From Sialis fuliginosa (Eukaryota; Arthropoda; Insecta; Megaloptera; Sialidae): a DNA stretch of 64,000 nt. The notes under the pieces were generated by a model. It did not search any database and was not told the origin of the DNA. It worked only from the letters and a program-made list of their open reading frames with translations. Made by a program: the position numbers and the translations under genes. The stretch is from NCBI GenBank assembly GCA_961205875.1, contig OY540809.1, positions 29,462,267 to 29,526,266 on the forward strand. Reading direction: 5' to 3'. Of the stretch, positions 22,676 through 35,014 are shown piece by piece (position 1 is the stretch's first letter; every line of letters starts with the position of its first letter).

Positions 22676-22860
22676 AGAAAGAGATAGAATATGGTTTGGG
22701 AATTTGGGATATACTTGTCCTGTTTTAAACAAGAATATCTATTTTATTCTTATTAGAAAAAGATATAGATATATCCTAAACTGACCGCATAGGTATCTCT
22801 CACTGTTTTGAAGAAATGTTACACCATTATGTTAATACCAAATCAATAACAATCACACAA
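22676..22860. repeat. Right part of the host repeat around the 21630 and 22102 hAT copies
   Basis: GGGATATACTTGTCCTGTTTT ... GTTACACCATTATGTTAATA-like sequence matches 37480-37545 and 38045-38085. It is the same element that carries the TAGACATAG..TATGGACC block at 22048-22100. Confidence 0.5.
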
Positions 22861-23156
22861 ATCAATTCAACATTAACTTTTTTATAAAAATCCTTTTAAA
22901 TCAGAAAAAAATAATCTCACGTTTCACATAATTTTAATACCACCATTCAGATAATTGTGATTAAATGAATGTGACAGAGAAACCAAATATGACAGATTGT
23001 AGAGATATGTAAATGTCAACTATATATATACATAGATTACAGATTTGTTATGAAATATCGATCTATAGTTTGTATTTAAATAATACATATAAATAATAAA
23101 TACGTCATTCATTTCAACAGTTTACAACTTCATAAGTTCTAATTGTCCATGATATA

Positions 23157-23560
23157 CACTCACGGAAAAAATTAAAGGGCCACTTAAATTTTTCGTAAAA
23201 ATTGCTCATTTTCATAGTAGTGCCAAAAGGTCAAATATGATCCTTGTTTTACTTAGAGGGTATGAAACTTGAAGGAAATTTGATCTTTTCGAAAATAAAA
23301 ATTTCATGTATTTTATATTTGATATTATAAATAATATAAAATACATGAAATATTTATTTTATATTATTATTATATCAAATAACAATAATATACATACAGA
23401 TATGTATATTAGAAAATATCATTAGCAAAAAAATGTAAAACTTCATGTACATGCATTCGATTGATGAAAAGTAAAATGAACAAAAACTCTCCACTTTACC
23501 CATAATAAACAATTAGCGACACCTAACGGATCAAGTTTCAATCACCACATGCTCAAATTT
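23157..23560. mobile_element. Probable left end of a Tc1-like element
   Basis: TA followed by CACTCACGGAAAAAATTAAA is a typical Tc1-family terminus. No matching right terminus or transposase sequence was found, so the extent is uncertain. An AT palindrome (CATGTATTTTATAT / ATATAAAATACATG) lies at about 23305-23353. Confidence 0.35.
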
Positions 23561-23568
23561 TATCCTAC

Positions 23569-23831
23569 TATAAAAAGGATAGAAAAAGAAGGCAGTAGTA
23601 GAGGCCGATAGCTAGATTGAAGCCTCCGACATTTGAGTGGTGGGGACGTTACAAATCAGCAGTAACTAAACATTTGATTCGTTTTAAAAATATATATATA
23701 CATATTATTACTTCCGAATGAATATATCATAGTTTTTTTATTGTGATTGAATAATTAATTATTATATAATTGAGTGTTTATTTATTTATTTTCTATTCGA
23801 AAGAAAAGTAGTTAAGTACAAAATGGTAAAG
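23569..23831 (+). promoter_or_regulatory. Candidate promoter and leader with a minimal first exon
   Basis: TATAAAAAG (23569-23577) is followed at the right distance by GGCAGT (A at 23594), an initiator-like site. About 230 nt downstream, ACAAAATGGTAAAG|GTATTT would give a three-codon first exon (Met-Val-Lys) before a donor, a layout seen in some insect secreted-protein genes. An earlier ATG with a five-codon uORF is present. No second exon was found, so this is only a candidate. Confidence 0.25.
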
Positions 23832-25120
23832 GTATTTTTTTAATATTAAAAAAACTTATTTTTTAAATATCATAACAGTCATGACAGTAGTACGTTTTGT
23901 GGTTTAAGATAAATTAGAATTTAAAGGCCCCATCTAAAAAAATAAAAATCTAATAAACAAATTTTTCTAATTCATTTTATTACATTTTTGTATTAATACT
24001 TAATTTATTATTCTTGTAAGTACTGAAAATGATTGTTGTGTTTCAGTTTTAAATTTTCGATAAAAATCATTTTAAAAATATGTATATTATATAAAAACAG
24101 CAATATGTTTTTACTTCCATGTTCCGAAGGAATGGAACATTGTAATACCGTCGAAAAATTGTGTGCGAGATCAGAGCAGATTCTGATTGTAATAACTTCA
24201 AAACGTAAAGAAAAGTTAATTTCCGCATGGCTGCTGTGCGTGTGTCTGTGTGTTTGTGTGTCTGGATGTAGAATTTTATTTCGTTCACGATAACTACTGT
24301 AAAAATGCACCGATTTGAATTATTTTTGTGGAAAGAGTACTCCAGACCGATTGATTTTGGTACTAATCGGATTAGGAGTTTTAGAAATATTCGAAATTGT
24401 ATACCTATTATCATCTAAAAAGTGAACGTTGAGAGTATTATCTCACTAATTTTGATAAGACGTGGTACATTTGCAGTTCTATTGAACCTAAGGGACATTT
24501 ATTTTTTGTACAGCCATTGAAGGGGTGAAAAACACCCTCAAAATTTGAATTTTAAATACTAATTTATACGTCATTAATTCATTTTGCCTTGGAAACAAAA
24601 AATTAAATTTAACAAATAAAATTTGTTATTCTACGAATGTGTATTATGTTTTTGAAATTAAGACATTAGTAAACTAATATTTATAATACAAAGGCGAGTT
24701 TTATTTCTGACAATTCCCATTTAAATTTCTCATATATTAAAAATTATTTAAAAAGATATTAAAGAACATAGAAGTCATATATGGTTCTCCATACCGATAT
24801 TTAAAACAATGATCTTGTTTTCAAGTGAATATTTTTATCTGTAAAGTATGAAGTAATATTATCACAAATAAATATATAAAAATATTGATATAAATAATGG
24901 CAAAATTCGCAGCACCTGTTCGACAGATCGTTTGAATATCACTGGTATAGAGGGTTAGGGGAACACAGGATAACAGCAAAGCACGGAGGGGAGTCCAGGG
25001 GGCAGTGCTCAACGCAAGCTTTGATCTCTCGCTATATCTCTTACAAATGCAAATTACATTTACAGTATCGCGTTCCCCATCAAAAATATGAACTAAACGA
25101 TAACTTTATTTATTATTCAT
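23832..25120. other. No recognisable gene
   Basis: AT-rich. 24230-24270 has a TGTG-rich tract inside a fragment resembling the 1790-2240 repeat family. Overlapping ORFs on both strands (24008-24414) show no family resemblance. Confidence 0.35.
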
Positions 25121-25122
25121 AC

Positions 25123-25184
25123 CTTCGAATCCCGTCTACGCCACTCGTCGACGTTAGCTGCGAACTACGTCGCTCATTTTTATA
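25123..25184 (-). promoter_or_regulatory. Candidate TATA promoter with untranslated exon
   Basis: On the minus strand CTATAAAAATGAG (TATA at 25184-25177) is followed by about 55 nt of CpG-containing sequence ending ATTCGAAG|GTATGAAT, a fair donor. It could be the start of an untranslated first exon of a gene further left. No initiator of good quality is seen. Confidence 0.25.
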
Positions 25185-25877
25185 GTGGTTTGTGTGAGAC
25201 GCAGCGAGATCAAACAGAGAGAAAAATATTAAATCGTTTTAACGACGTCATATGAGTAGTTTGGACTTTTGCGGTCGTTATGATAGTGTAATTATTTGAT
25301 CTATAGGTGATAAAGATTATTTAAATTGTGTCATAGCCCATTTTAAAATGAAGAAAGCATAAATAAAAGTACGTTTTTTCAGAAAGTCAGATTTAAATAT
25401 ATCTTAAAATTCATATCAAATATAAACCATCTAAATTGTAATTTTTAAAAATATTATTCGATTTGAATTCTAAATTTTGTGAAGGCTTCTAGCATTGATT
25501 TTTAAATAATAATAATAATAAACATTACTGCACACATTATGTATGTTACAGTAACGTAAAGTAATAACAGATTAAAAAAGTAGAAAAAAATACATAAATT
25601 AAAAATACACATAAAACATTTTAAAAACACAAACACAATAATAATAAAACAGCACAAAAATTCCGTTCTGAAATTGCTATAACAACAACTACTTTTTACA
25701 CAGTAGAGCGTGTAGGGTAAATGCGACCAAATTTTCATTAAGCAGATACGGCAAATACAATTCGCTCCCTATATATTTCATAAAGTGATATTATTCTCTT
25801 TGAGAGGCAAAATATCTTGTAATTGGTTAAAAAAGCGCGCCACAAACGCGCAATCAATTAACTGAATTACCAACCCA

Positions 25878-25894
25878 CTCTCTCTCTCTCTCTT
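25878..25894. repeat. CT microsatellite
   Basis: A run of CTCTCTCTCTCTCTCT. Confidence 0.7.
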
Positions 25895-26009
25895 TTTGTC
25901 CAACTCTCCCCAACGTCAAACGTAAAACACACTGCTCCCGTGTGAAAACGATTCGTTGTGTTTTTGTTCTACTTCTTGAAGTTTTAATTTGATCTAAAAT
26001 AAAATAAAA

Positions 26010-26460
26010 GTTAAAATATCTGCCATGGGAGTCACGAGACTTTCTTATATGTAATACTGAGAGTGACAGTGTACATGTCTCTAATTTTATTAAAAAATAT
26101 TTCTGACAAACAAATAAAAGATAGAATAAAATTAATGGTTCATAAAGTATAGATTATAATATTCTTTACAATCTACAACTTGTATCAAATGATTTTTTTA
26201 ATGTAATCACTAAACCGGAAAGGGTTGTTTACTCTTGTCAATTTTAAAATTTTCGAATTATTTTTAAAATAAGAAAAAATGTTTTTTATAAAAATTGTCG
26301 AGTATGTTAATATCTATAATTTATATCCCATACATTTTTTCGAACGTTAATGATTTAGTCAGAAATAATTTTTTTTAAATAATTAATTAGAATCACACAC
26401 ACTGTTCACTCTGAGTATTACGTATAAGAAAGACCCATGACACTCATAGCAGATATTTCT
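26010..26460. mobile_element. Foldback MITE family 'ATCTGCC', copy 2
   Basis: AAAATATCTGCCATGGGAGTC ... TATATGTAATACTGAG at the left and CTCTGAGTATTACGTATAAG ... GCAGATATTT at the right. The interior contains AACCGGAAAGGGTTGTTTAC, part of the 1790-2240 family, so the two are probably one larger family. Confidence 0.65.
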
Positions 26461-26569
26461 TCTCTGTAATAAACCATTTAAAATATAATTAAAAAAAAAA
26501 AAAATTCGAAAAATTAAATAGAACATAAATTAAATTAATAATATTAACTAGAATTTAAAATGGTCATTT

Positions 26570-26800
26570 TTTTTAATTCACACTGTTTCAAAGTAATTCA
26601 AAAAATTCAAAAATCGACCGTAGTAAACATCCGTATCCGGTTTTCAAAAATAGGAGATTTTCTGTCCAGACAAAAATTAATCTTAAATACAAAATTTTAC
26701 CATTCTACGATTTAAAGCATTTGAGTTACAGCGCTTACAGACGGACAGACATCATGGCGAAAATAGTCAGAATGGATTCAGATAAGGTCAGAATGGATAA
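26570..26800. repeat. Dispersed repeat (1790-2240 family, inverted)
   Basis: TTCAAAAATCGACCGTAGTAAACATCCG ... GTCCAGACAAAAATTAATC ... GCGCTTACAGACGGACAGAC is the reverse complement of the family seen at 35015-35200. Confidence 0.5.
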
Positions 26801-27145
26801 TTCTATCAAAACCTGGGTTTCGAAAAAAATCGACTTCACAATACCTACTTATTTATACTATGTATATACCTACATATATAAAATATACATAGGATAATAT
26901 TACTGCTTAACAATCAGGCTGTAATAAATATTTTTAAGCCAAATTGTGTAGACTGGAAATACAATAATAATTTGCTAATACTAATTAATAATATATATGT
27001 ATAAGTACTATATTGTAATACAACAAACAAGTTTACATCGAATAATCCCGAGTAAATTCATAATGATTTGACACCTTGCTGCTAGCATTAGCTTAGCTTC
27101 TATTCCAGAGCAAATTCTTTATAATACCCGACATGAGTGATACTG

Positions 27146-27198
27146 AATGTGTACTTCATACATATTATACATATATATGTATGTATGAAGTACACATT
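27146..27198. repeat. 53-bp palindrome
   Basis: AATGTGTACTTCATACATA and its complement flank a short alternating AT centre. Perfect arms of 19 bp. Confidence 0.7.
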
Positions 27199-27518
27199 TA
27201 GTTATATAACTGTAATATAGTGTCATAGCTACAATAAGGCAGAGGAGGCAACTGCCTCCTGGTATCCAGTTTTATAGGCAGATTATATAATATTTTTATT
27301 TTTTATTATTTCAATTCTAAAGAAAGATTACTTATCTTATTCCCCGAACTTTAAATATGGTATATATATACGTCATCACTCAACTTTTTTTTAGAAACAC
27401 TGAACATACAAACAAATTAAAATATATATATTTTACATAGAAGATTATACTTAAAATGCGAGTTAAAAAGGCTTTGATTGGTTCAATATGGAGTTACTTT
27501 CTTTGAGATAAACTCTTA

Positions 27519-27657
27519 TGCCGTGTGTAGATCGAAAAAACAAAACAGCAATATCGTGTCTTTTTGACAAAAGTGCAATAAACCCTATGCATTTTTAAAT
27601 ACGATGTGTTTTCAAGCACCGTGTTGCTGTTTTGTTTACTTTGGTCTAAACGCGGCA
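27519..27657. mobile_element. Harbinger-like MITE (TTA duplication)
   Basis: TGCCGTGTGTAGATCG ... and TTTGGTCTAAACGCGGCA form inverted ends, flanked by TTA at 27516-27518 and 27658-27660. 139 bp. The left 97 bp recur almost identically at 30309-30405. Confidence 0.7.
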
Positions 27658-27934
27658 TTAGTATTACTATTTTAATATGAATAATAATTAAATATTTTAT
27701 TTAATTATGTCGAAAGTCAAAAATATTAAAAAAGTAACATATTCCAAATTCTGAAGGTACAGAAGTCATTTAAGAGTATTAAAATTATCCAAATTGCTTT
27801 CCTATTAAAAAATAAGTTTGCCACGCTCTAAGATTTTTTTTCGAATAATACACAGTTTTAACAAAGATTATAAAAGGCTTAAGTATACCATTAATAGATC
27901 TGTGTATTTTATAATAATTCTAATATTTATTACC

Positions 27935-28085
27935 GGCCGGGTATAGTCGGCACTTTTGCACCAGCGCGTAGGAAACGAGGGCTTCCCGCGGGGGTGTGTG
28001 GGGGTGCAAAGGGGGTAAGTGCGGGGAGAGACGCAACGCCGGTACACAGGGGTAAGACTGTGATGGCAGCCAGTTTCTCTTTTAC
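27935..28085. other. Unassigned GC-rich stretch
   Basis: GGCCGGGTATAGTCGGC ... GCGGGGGTGTGTGGGGG ... AACGCCGGTACACAGG: a G-rich island in AT-rich DNA. The minus-strand frame is open and Pro/Thr-rich, but I see no family. Unknown. Confidence 0.25.
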
Positions 28086-28527
28086 CTCTTGAATAATTTA
28101 TACAAAAATATGACAAAAAGAACATTTGTGCAGAACACTTTGTGTATTATCTTTTGATTTAATTTTCATCTTACCTTTTTCAACGCTAGGTCTGTAACAA
28201 GACGCAACTCAAAAGGACCTTTTTCTGGATTTGTGTGTATTGTTCGGTTTATTATACACGTTTTTTTTAAACTTATTTAATTTTTTTTTACTATTTGATA
28301 TTAATTTTACTCATACTCATATGGCTTATTACTTAAAAATTTTATATTGATAATAAATTAAAATTATTTTACTTTTTGGTTTCACAAATTGTATTTTATA
28401 ATATTACTATATTAACTTGATCTTCAGTTCTCCTATTTCGTGAAAAATGAAATTTTGAAGTTACTTATTACAATAGATCAATAAATATGTATAATGTATA
28501 TATTTCGGAAAAACAGATATATATAAT

Positions 28528-28765
28528 CAGGGGTAGGTAACCCGACGTCCCTGCTTGTGACATACTGATAATGAGTAAAAAAGTCTTCAGAAAATGAAAG
28601 TATCTTTAAAAATATCTTAAGTATGAAAGGTCATCAAAATTAGTAAGCAATAAATTTGAGGTAGCAACGAAAAAAAAGGTCTTCGATTATCTGTCAAATA
28701 CGCGCCGTCGGTGATTTTTCAAATCTTGTATTATGCCCATATAGACAAAAAGGTTCCGACCCCTG
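28528..28765. mobile_element. Degenerate hAT-type MITE
   Basis: CAGGGGTAGGTAACC at the left and GGTTCCGACCCCTG at the right are inverted hAT-like ends. No target duplication is readable. Confidence 0.5.
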
Positions 28766-29640
28766 CCTAAGACATTATCATAAAAGCCTAGTTTTTATTA
28801 AATGTATCTTTAAAAAAAAATAAAAAAAATATATTTTATTTAATTAATATATTTTTTTACTGCAAAATCTCATTTTTACATGTTTGTAAGTTTGTTTGTT
28901 TATTAAAGCTAATATCAAAAAGTACTGAATCGATTTGGATGAAACTTTCACCAACTTTATGATCTCAGTAAACAAAAATTCAGATCACATATAAATCAAT
29001 TCATGTTTGGAAGAATTGGCAAAACATATCCACCATTATTTTGTAATCTTATATAACCAGGTATAAAAATAATTTCAAAAATTAAGTAACATTTTTAAAC
29101 TTTATCCACTTTCGACCATCGGCCTAATGAAATAACATTTTCATAAATTATATATAATTTTAAACAATTTATTTTGCGTCAAATTTAAAAAAAATCATCT
29201 CACCCAGCACGACCAGAATAAATTATACCCATTTAAACAAATGCAATAACATAAAAAAATATAATTCATGTCAAATAAAAATAATTCTACATTGATAGTT
29301 AACATATAACAACATAGAACGCTAACCAGCAATCAACAACACGTTGTAAGTTATTATTTATGCACAAAGATTTCACAACCAATCAATGTCTCATCGCTAA
29401 CATTAAATTCAATTACAAACATCAAAAATCGCGATGTAATCTAATCAGTATTAAACTAGATTATCCAACCCTAATTGTGCGCGCTCACTCTATTATTATC
29501 TATATACGTTACACTAGTAGTAGTGGGCCAATGATGTTGGGTGCCACATTGCAGGGGTGTCCTATTGTTACGAAATATATTAGGGGTACCCGCATAAGTA
29601 TTCAATTATTTTTAGTTAGGAAAACTTTCTTCAAACTAAT

Positions 29641-29935
29641 GTCCGGTATTATAAAGGAGCTAGCAAATTTGTTAGCTAGTAAGCACTTTCAAATGAGATA
29701 TCAAACTTATATGACAGTTCTTTTGGAGTTTGTTGAAGACTTTGACAAGTTTCGCGCACGCGTTGTAGGTAAATACCAACGGTATTAAAACAGTGGTGAT
29801 ATTATGAAAATTATTTTGTACGGTGAAAGATGCCAACTGTGTTACAATTAGTTGAAGTGTCACTGCTCTAAATTCCATAGATACTAGTACAGAATTAATA
29901 TCCCATTTGAAAGTAATTGCTAGCAAGCAAATTTA
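29641..29935. mobile_element. CCGG-ended foldback element, copy A (inside mariner)
   Basis: Begins GTCCGGTATTATAAAGGAGC. The middle contains the family landmarks GACTTTGACAAGTTTCGCGC and TGTTACAATTAGTTGAAGTG. The right arm is degraded (TGCTAGCAAGCAAATTT). Being inside the mariner, it arrived later. Confidence 0.75.
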
Positions 29936-30308
29936 TTTAATTTATTTAATTATTTTATTTAATTTAAATAATGTAAATCTAGAAGCAATGAGCGATCAAA
30001 AATAAATTATGAATTATTTACTTTAAATGCTTATAAGAAAGTCAAATTGGTTTATAAACTACATAAACTATAAAAATACTTTTGTTAAAAACCTTATTTC
30101 CCATTATTGACTGTTAATTTAGAATTTTAGCCAAAAATTAATATTAGTGTTGAAAAATTTTATTCTGAATTCATCTGTCAGATATAAAAATAAAAGAATT
30201 TATTTTATTGTTATAAATGATTTAAATTAAAATATTTTTAAATAACACTATTTAGAACATATGTGGAACATATAAATGTAATGAAAATAATAATGTTAGT
30301 ACTTCTTA

Positions 30309-30405
30309 TGCCGTGTTTAGACCGAAAAAACAAAACAGCAACATCGTGTCTTTTTGACAAAAGTGCAATAAACCCTATGCATTTTTAAATACGATGTGTT
30401 TTCAA
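30309..30405. mobile_element. Truncated copy of the Harbinger-like MITE at 27519
   Basis: Starts after TTA with TGCCGTGTTTAGACC and stops at GATGTGTTTTCAA, where the second arm should begin. Confidence 0.65.
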
Positions 30406-30845
30406 ATATGAAAAAATATGTAATAAAAACAAATACTTAATTACATTTCAGTATGCCATTTTTTTTTGTTTTTTCAAAATTTTTGAGCAATAATTTTTTT
30501 TCTCACAATTTAGTTCTGTATGTGTATAATTTTTTTTATGAAACTTATTGCTAAATATGTAAGTGACGTGTTGTGAAAATTTCAGATTTTTCTCGATGCT
30601 TGAACCATGTGTTTTATTGGACTTTACTCGTCAATACGCCATTCTTCCATAAGAGCCCATGTTCATTTAAAAAAATAATAACTTTCAAACTATGTTGTAA
30701 AACCTTTTGAAATTTTGTGTGGGTACTTAAGATTTATAATGGAGTAACTTCTCCAAACTATTTCTCGTTGAAATTAGATACCTGCCGTACATCCTTAACT
30801 TTTTATTCATAACAAAAACAAAAGTTTTTATTACACCGGTGCAAA

Positions 30846-31433
30846 ATGGCGGACAATCAACCAACAGAAGAACATTTACGTCATTGCATACTGTTTCATT
30901 TTCGATCGGGTTTTAATGCAACGGTTGCAACAACAAAAATTATGACATGTATGTAGGTTATCCGATAGTGATCGATAGAATTTGATAATGACGCTTTAAA
31001 ATCACACGGATCCCAAACTGAGTATTCAGGAAATAGCAAACACTCTTCAGGCTACTTGGTCAACAGTGCAAAGACACTTTCATTAAATCGGGAAGGTTTA
31101 CAGATAGGATATATAGGTCCCACATCAGTTGTCGGAGATGAATAAGGAACAATGACAGAAAGATTAACTCAAGAAAAAATAAGACAGCTGGACTGGGAAG
31201 TTTTATCACATCCCCCCTATTCTCCCGACATAGCGTCATTCGACTTTCATTTATTCCGATCCATGGAACATTCTCTAAGGAATAAACAATTTAGAAATAT
31301 CGATGATGTGCGAGCTCACCTAAAATCATATTTTACATCAAAGCCAACTGAATTTTATGAACAAAGGATTAAAACTCTGTCATCAAGATGGCAAAAAGTT
31401 CTAGATAATGACGGAGGTTACATAATCGACTAA
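30846..31433 (+). pseudogene. Mariner transposase, internally deleted
   Basis: The N-terminal part reads MADNQPTEEHLRHCILFHF and continues to a helix-turn-helix segment with stops and frame shifts. SIQEIANTLQATWSTVQRH gives the second HTH, then VPHQLSEMNKEQ is the conserved WVPHxL linker. Directly after it the catalytic core with the first two Asp is missing, and the sequence resumes with QLDWEVLSHPPYSPDIASFD, which holds the third catalytic Asp block, running to DNDGGYIID and a stop at about 31433. About half of a normal 340-350-residue transposase is gone. Non-functional, but a recognisable mariner relic. Confidence 0.85.
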
Positions 31434-31511
31434 ATGTATAATTAAACATAAAATAAATTCGTGTCTTTGGTTGCCACTGAAATAATTGATTACTTATGGG
31501 TACCCCTAATA

Positions 31512-32110
31512 TAATGTATTCATATTTTTGGAAGAATTTGCGATAGTTCTTGCAGACATTACTGGATCGCATATCTACACGTTCTTCAAATACACAGATT
31601 TGCTCATTGCAACTACGTGTACTCATAAACTGTATACAAAAAACGTAACTTGACACCGACTTAAACTTTCGCTTATACATCTAATCATCGCTCTTTCACG
31701 CATAACCGAAGTAAAGTGACTTGTACGCATTCGCTATTTATCCATCTTTCTCTTATATAATACATCTACTCACTCATATCCGCACTCTCCTTAGCGTTTC
31801 ATCTTTAAAACGTGTCGTATTTTAAAATCTGTCAAGATCATTTCAATTCACAAGTCTCGCTATAGAAGATGATCACTTTAAAAAAAAATTTATACAGATA
31901 AATACAATAATAATTAAATAACTTCAAACTTGTCGGTTAATGATAGGCTTCGTACCCATACCCATAGAGACTTTTGATCGGAACCTACTACAATATGTAC
32001 TATAATTTCAACCAAGTCGAGATCGAGACGATCTGAAAATTTAATAAAAAATAATTAACATAATTGTTTATAGTTCACGGTAATTAGATTAAAATTTGGC
32101 AAATAAAAGA
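31512..32110. other. No recognisable gene
   Basis: AT-rich. The minus-strand ORF entering from the mariner tail is an artefact. 31730-31800 is CT-rich and has a TATATAA, but no downstream exon was found. Confidence 0.35.
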
Positions 32111-32119
32111 AAAGAGTTT

Positions 32120-32560
32120 TGATACTTTGTCCACGAACTCTCCGTTGGGTTCGGAATAAGAGACCGGAATGTTCCCACCCAAGTTGTGGATGGAACCATC
32201 CTCTTTCACGTAAAAAACTACCCCCGGAGTGGAATTTATCCCAGTTTTTTTCATTTTTCATACGAACCATTGTTCAGAGAAAAAAATATTCTACATGAAA
32301 TAGGTACTACGTAAAAAAATGTTAGTTCTATTCGGTTAATCCTCAGTCTTCTCTCACAATCGATGCTCAAAGTGAAGGATAGTTTTGAGAGCGAAGCCAT
32401 AACGGCGAACTTAATGTAAAAAATGATTATGAAAAAAATTGTAGAACTGAATCTCCTTTATGAAAGGGGATGTTCCATCCTCGATTTAGGTGGGAACTTT
32501 TCGGGTTCTTATTCCAAACCCTACTAAAAGTTCGTGGACAAAGTATAGAGACTTTATGAT
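32120..32560. mobile_element. Foldback element
   Basis: TACTTTGTCCACGAACT ... GTTCCCACC ... GGATGGAACCATCCTCTTTC on the left is mirrored at 32462-32560 (GGGGATGTTCCATCC ... GGTGGGAAC ... GTTCGTGGACAAAGTAT). Arms of about 95 bp with roughly 20% mismatch; interior not recognisable. Confidence 0.65.
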
Positions 32561-32569
32561 TTTTTCTTT

Positions 32570-33600
32570 TAAAATATCTAATTTACTTGGACTATTATAT
32601 TTATAGTAAGTTATGATTTTCCTGCTTATTTACTTATCTTAATATTTCTAAAACAAATTGAATGTATGAAATCTTATCCTAAAATTTTGATTTTTAGATT
32701 TCGTTAAAAGTGTATTTGTTATATAGAAAATGACGTGAAAAGTTGAAATTTTCAAACTGCAGATCTGTATCTGAAATCGTTCTCGTTTTAGAAAAATGGC
32801 AAAAGTGTCGGGATTGATTTTAGTTGACGTATTTGAAATCCGCGTGTTAAGATCTATATAATGACATGTTCAAAATTTCAAAATTCAACAAAACAATTGA
32901 TTGGCATTTTTTTAATGAAAATTTTTGATTCTCGATGGAAATAAATGATTTTGTCGAATTTTGAAGTATTATACATTATATGGATTTGAAATCCGTCAAC
33001 TAAAGTCAATTCCGTTCAAAAGTTACAGCAATTTTTCTCCAAAATTAAAAAAAAAAACCCTTTGAGAGGCCTGGGGTAATATTTTATACATCAAAACATC
33101 AATTTGTTATAGAAATATCACTTAAAGATAAAAAAATAAGAAGGAAAATCACTTTAAATAAACAAAATAAACGTAGAATCACATCTAACAATAAGATGGA
33201 CGATCGAATATAGTATACAAAATAAATTAAAATAAAATCGGTTTAACAATACTTGTTTTCATACATAATATGACCGTATAAGTAGTAAAATTTAAAATAT
33301 TTTCAAAATTATCATTTGTAATAAGAACTCCACCTATCGGTGTTCTAGTAAATCACGCACAACATGCGGTTCTTATCTTTGCTATATGCTGTTGTAGTAC
33401 AGGTCTGCATTATGGCTCTATCTGATGTTTATTCCACTAACTAAATATAAAATGTTAAAAAATAAATCATTCCTCTTAAAACACAGGTAGGAAACTTTTT
33501 TTACCAAAATTGATACGTATAATGAAAAACAGAGTAAGTTATATAAATGTATTGTATCATTTATTTAGAAAATATTGTATTGGTTTCTAAATATAAACTG
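32570..33600. other. No recognisable gene
   Basis: AT-rich. A weak inverted relation (ATTTTAGTTGACGTATTTGAAATCC near 32816 and GGATTTGAAATCCGTCAACTAAAGTC near 32980) suggests an old foldback at about 32700-33030. Confidence 0.4.
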
Positions 33601-33611
33601 CATATTATCAG

Positions 33612-33818
33612 CAAGCGGAGATTCGAGGGGGTGGGTCATGAGGGACATGACCCCCCCAAAACTCAAAAATTAAAGCAAAAAAATAAAAATGCTTATTAAA
33701 TATATACTAAAGTAACTTTTTTGTCCAAGTCACAGTCCATGACCCCTCCCTCCCAAATTGTCATTTCTCAAACGATGACCGCCCCCCCCCCCCAAATTTT
33801 AAATCTAATCCGCGCCTG
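33612..33818. mobile_element. hAT-type MITE (ATTATCAG duplication)
   Basis: Ends CAAGCGGAGATT and AATCCGCGCCTG. The perfect 8-bp flanking repeat ATTATCAG lies at 33604-33611 and 33819-33826. 207 bp, with C-rich subterminal tracts (CATGACCCCCCC and complement). Confidence 0.75.
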
Positions 33819-33887
33819 ATTATCAGTTAACCAACGTTTCGTCAAACAGTGAGTGAATGGTCATCTCCACGATTCTCTGAAGTAGGG

Positions 33888-34168
33888 CAGGGGTTATTTT
33901 AGTGTGTAGTTGTAGCTTGTTTCTGCAGTTCCAAAAATGAAAACTGTAGTTTTAAAAGATAATTTGTGTAGTTGAAACACTTGAAACATTGCAAGTAGAA
34001 AGAAAAATATAAAAAAGTGTAAGTGTAGAGAAAAAAAAAAGAGGAAAAGGTCACTATAATTAGTAAATATACAAAGTGTAGAGTAAAAAAAAGTTATTGC
34101 AAATACCTTTTTTTATTTTTCAAAATTTTTTCAACTGCAGTTGAAAAATTTTCTTGAAATAACCCCTG
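33888..34168. mobile_element. hAT-type MITE (AAGTAGGG duplication)
   Basis: CAGGGGTTATTTTAG at the left, TTGAAATAACCCCTG at the right, with perfect 8-bp AAGTAGGG at 33880-33887 and 34169-34176. 281 bp. The split element at 6291-8663 is the same family. Sub-ends repeat GTGTAGTTG and CTGCAGTT. Confidence 0.9.
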
Positions 34169-34179
34169 AAGTAGGGAGA

Positions 34180-35000
34180 AATAAATTGATCGAAAAATAA
34201 ACATAGCAAATATTATTATTATTCTAATCAATTAAAAATTTTATCCGGGCATCTAAAAATAGGCTTATCCTGCTATTATAGATAAATAACAGCAAATAAT
34301 GATAATGCGAATTAAACATAAAATATCGTTTAGTTAAATAGATACACAAATACATAATAACACACTAATTGAGTTTGTGTAAACTTGTCACGCTCGCGAT
34401 TTCTGGTTTCTATCAGTGTTCTAATTCTCATTATCTAATTTATGTACATTTTACTGGAAATATGAATAAAATCACAATATTTCTACTTTTATCTGTACTA
34501 TGTCCCACATGCGACAAACATACCTGTTTTGTTTGTTCCACATCATAGGCGCCGATTTAATAAATAAGTAATTGATCTTATTTGACCTATTCGAACGTAC
34601 ACAATAAATTTATAAAATATATTTTGTCTCTAAATAGGGCGGCACACAGAACGAGAGAAAGTCTCGTCTCGGTTTTGAATTTTACAACTACAGTATTGAC
34701 GTGAGTACAAATTTAAGCCACCTGGAAAATTTATCAGATGGGACCCTTTAAAAAATACAAAAGCTTAGCAGCAAAGTAAAAAGTTACTGGGTACTTGTTG
34801 CGGGGCCTTAATGTGGTCCTGGGTATTATCATATATTAAACAATATATTAATAAGTATGTTTAATATATGGTATTATCATACATATTGAAACACAAAACA
34901 TTAAATATCCCTAAACATGTACATATGAATCATATGATGTTATGTCTCTTTCAAAAATAATACTTAATATAATAATATTTTTACTTTCTTATACCATGTA
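34180..35000. other. No recognisable gene
   Basis: AT-rich. An inverted pair at about 34826-34887 (GGTATTATCATATATTAAAC / GTTTAATATATGGTATTATCAT, partly direct) is the only structure seen. Confidence 0.35.
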
Positions 35001-35014
35001 TATTCACCATGATG

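Larger units (their letters stand above)
29580..31509. mobile_element. Defective mariner element with nested MITEs
   Basis: Terminal repeats TTAGGGGTACCC(GC)ATAAGTA and TACTTATGGGTACCCCTAA, each flanked by TA (29578-29579, 31510-31511). It carries mariner transposase fragments at 30846-31433. The long 5' part is explained by insertions: the CCGG foldback at 29641-29935 and the Harbinger-like half copy at 30309-30405. Confidence 0.85.

Noticed and set aside
24008..24414. Three overlapping ORFs of 86-115 codons
   Set aside because: Frames on opposite strands of low-complexity TGTG-rich sequence; no domain, no splice context.
29360..29788. 142-codon plus-strand ORF
   Set aside because: It crosses from unique DNA through the mariner left terminus into a nested foldback, so no single selected protein could span it.
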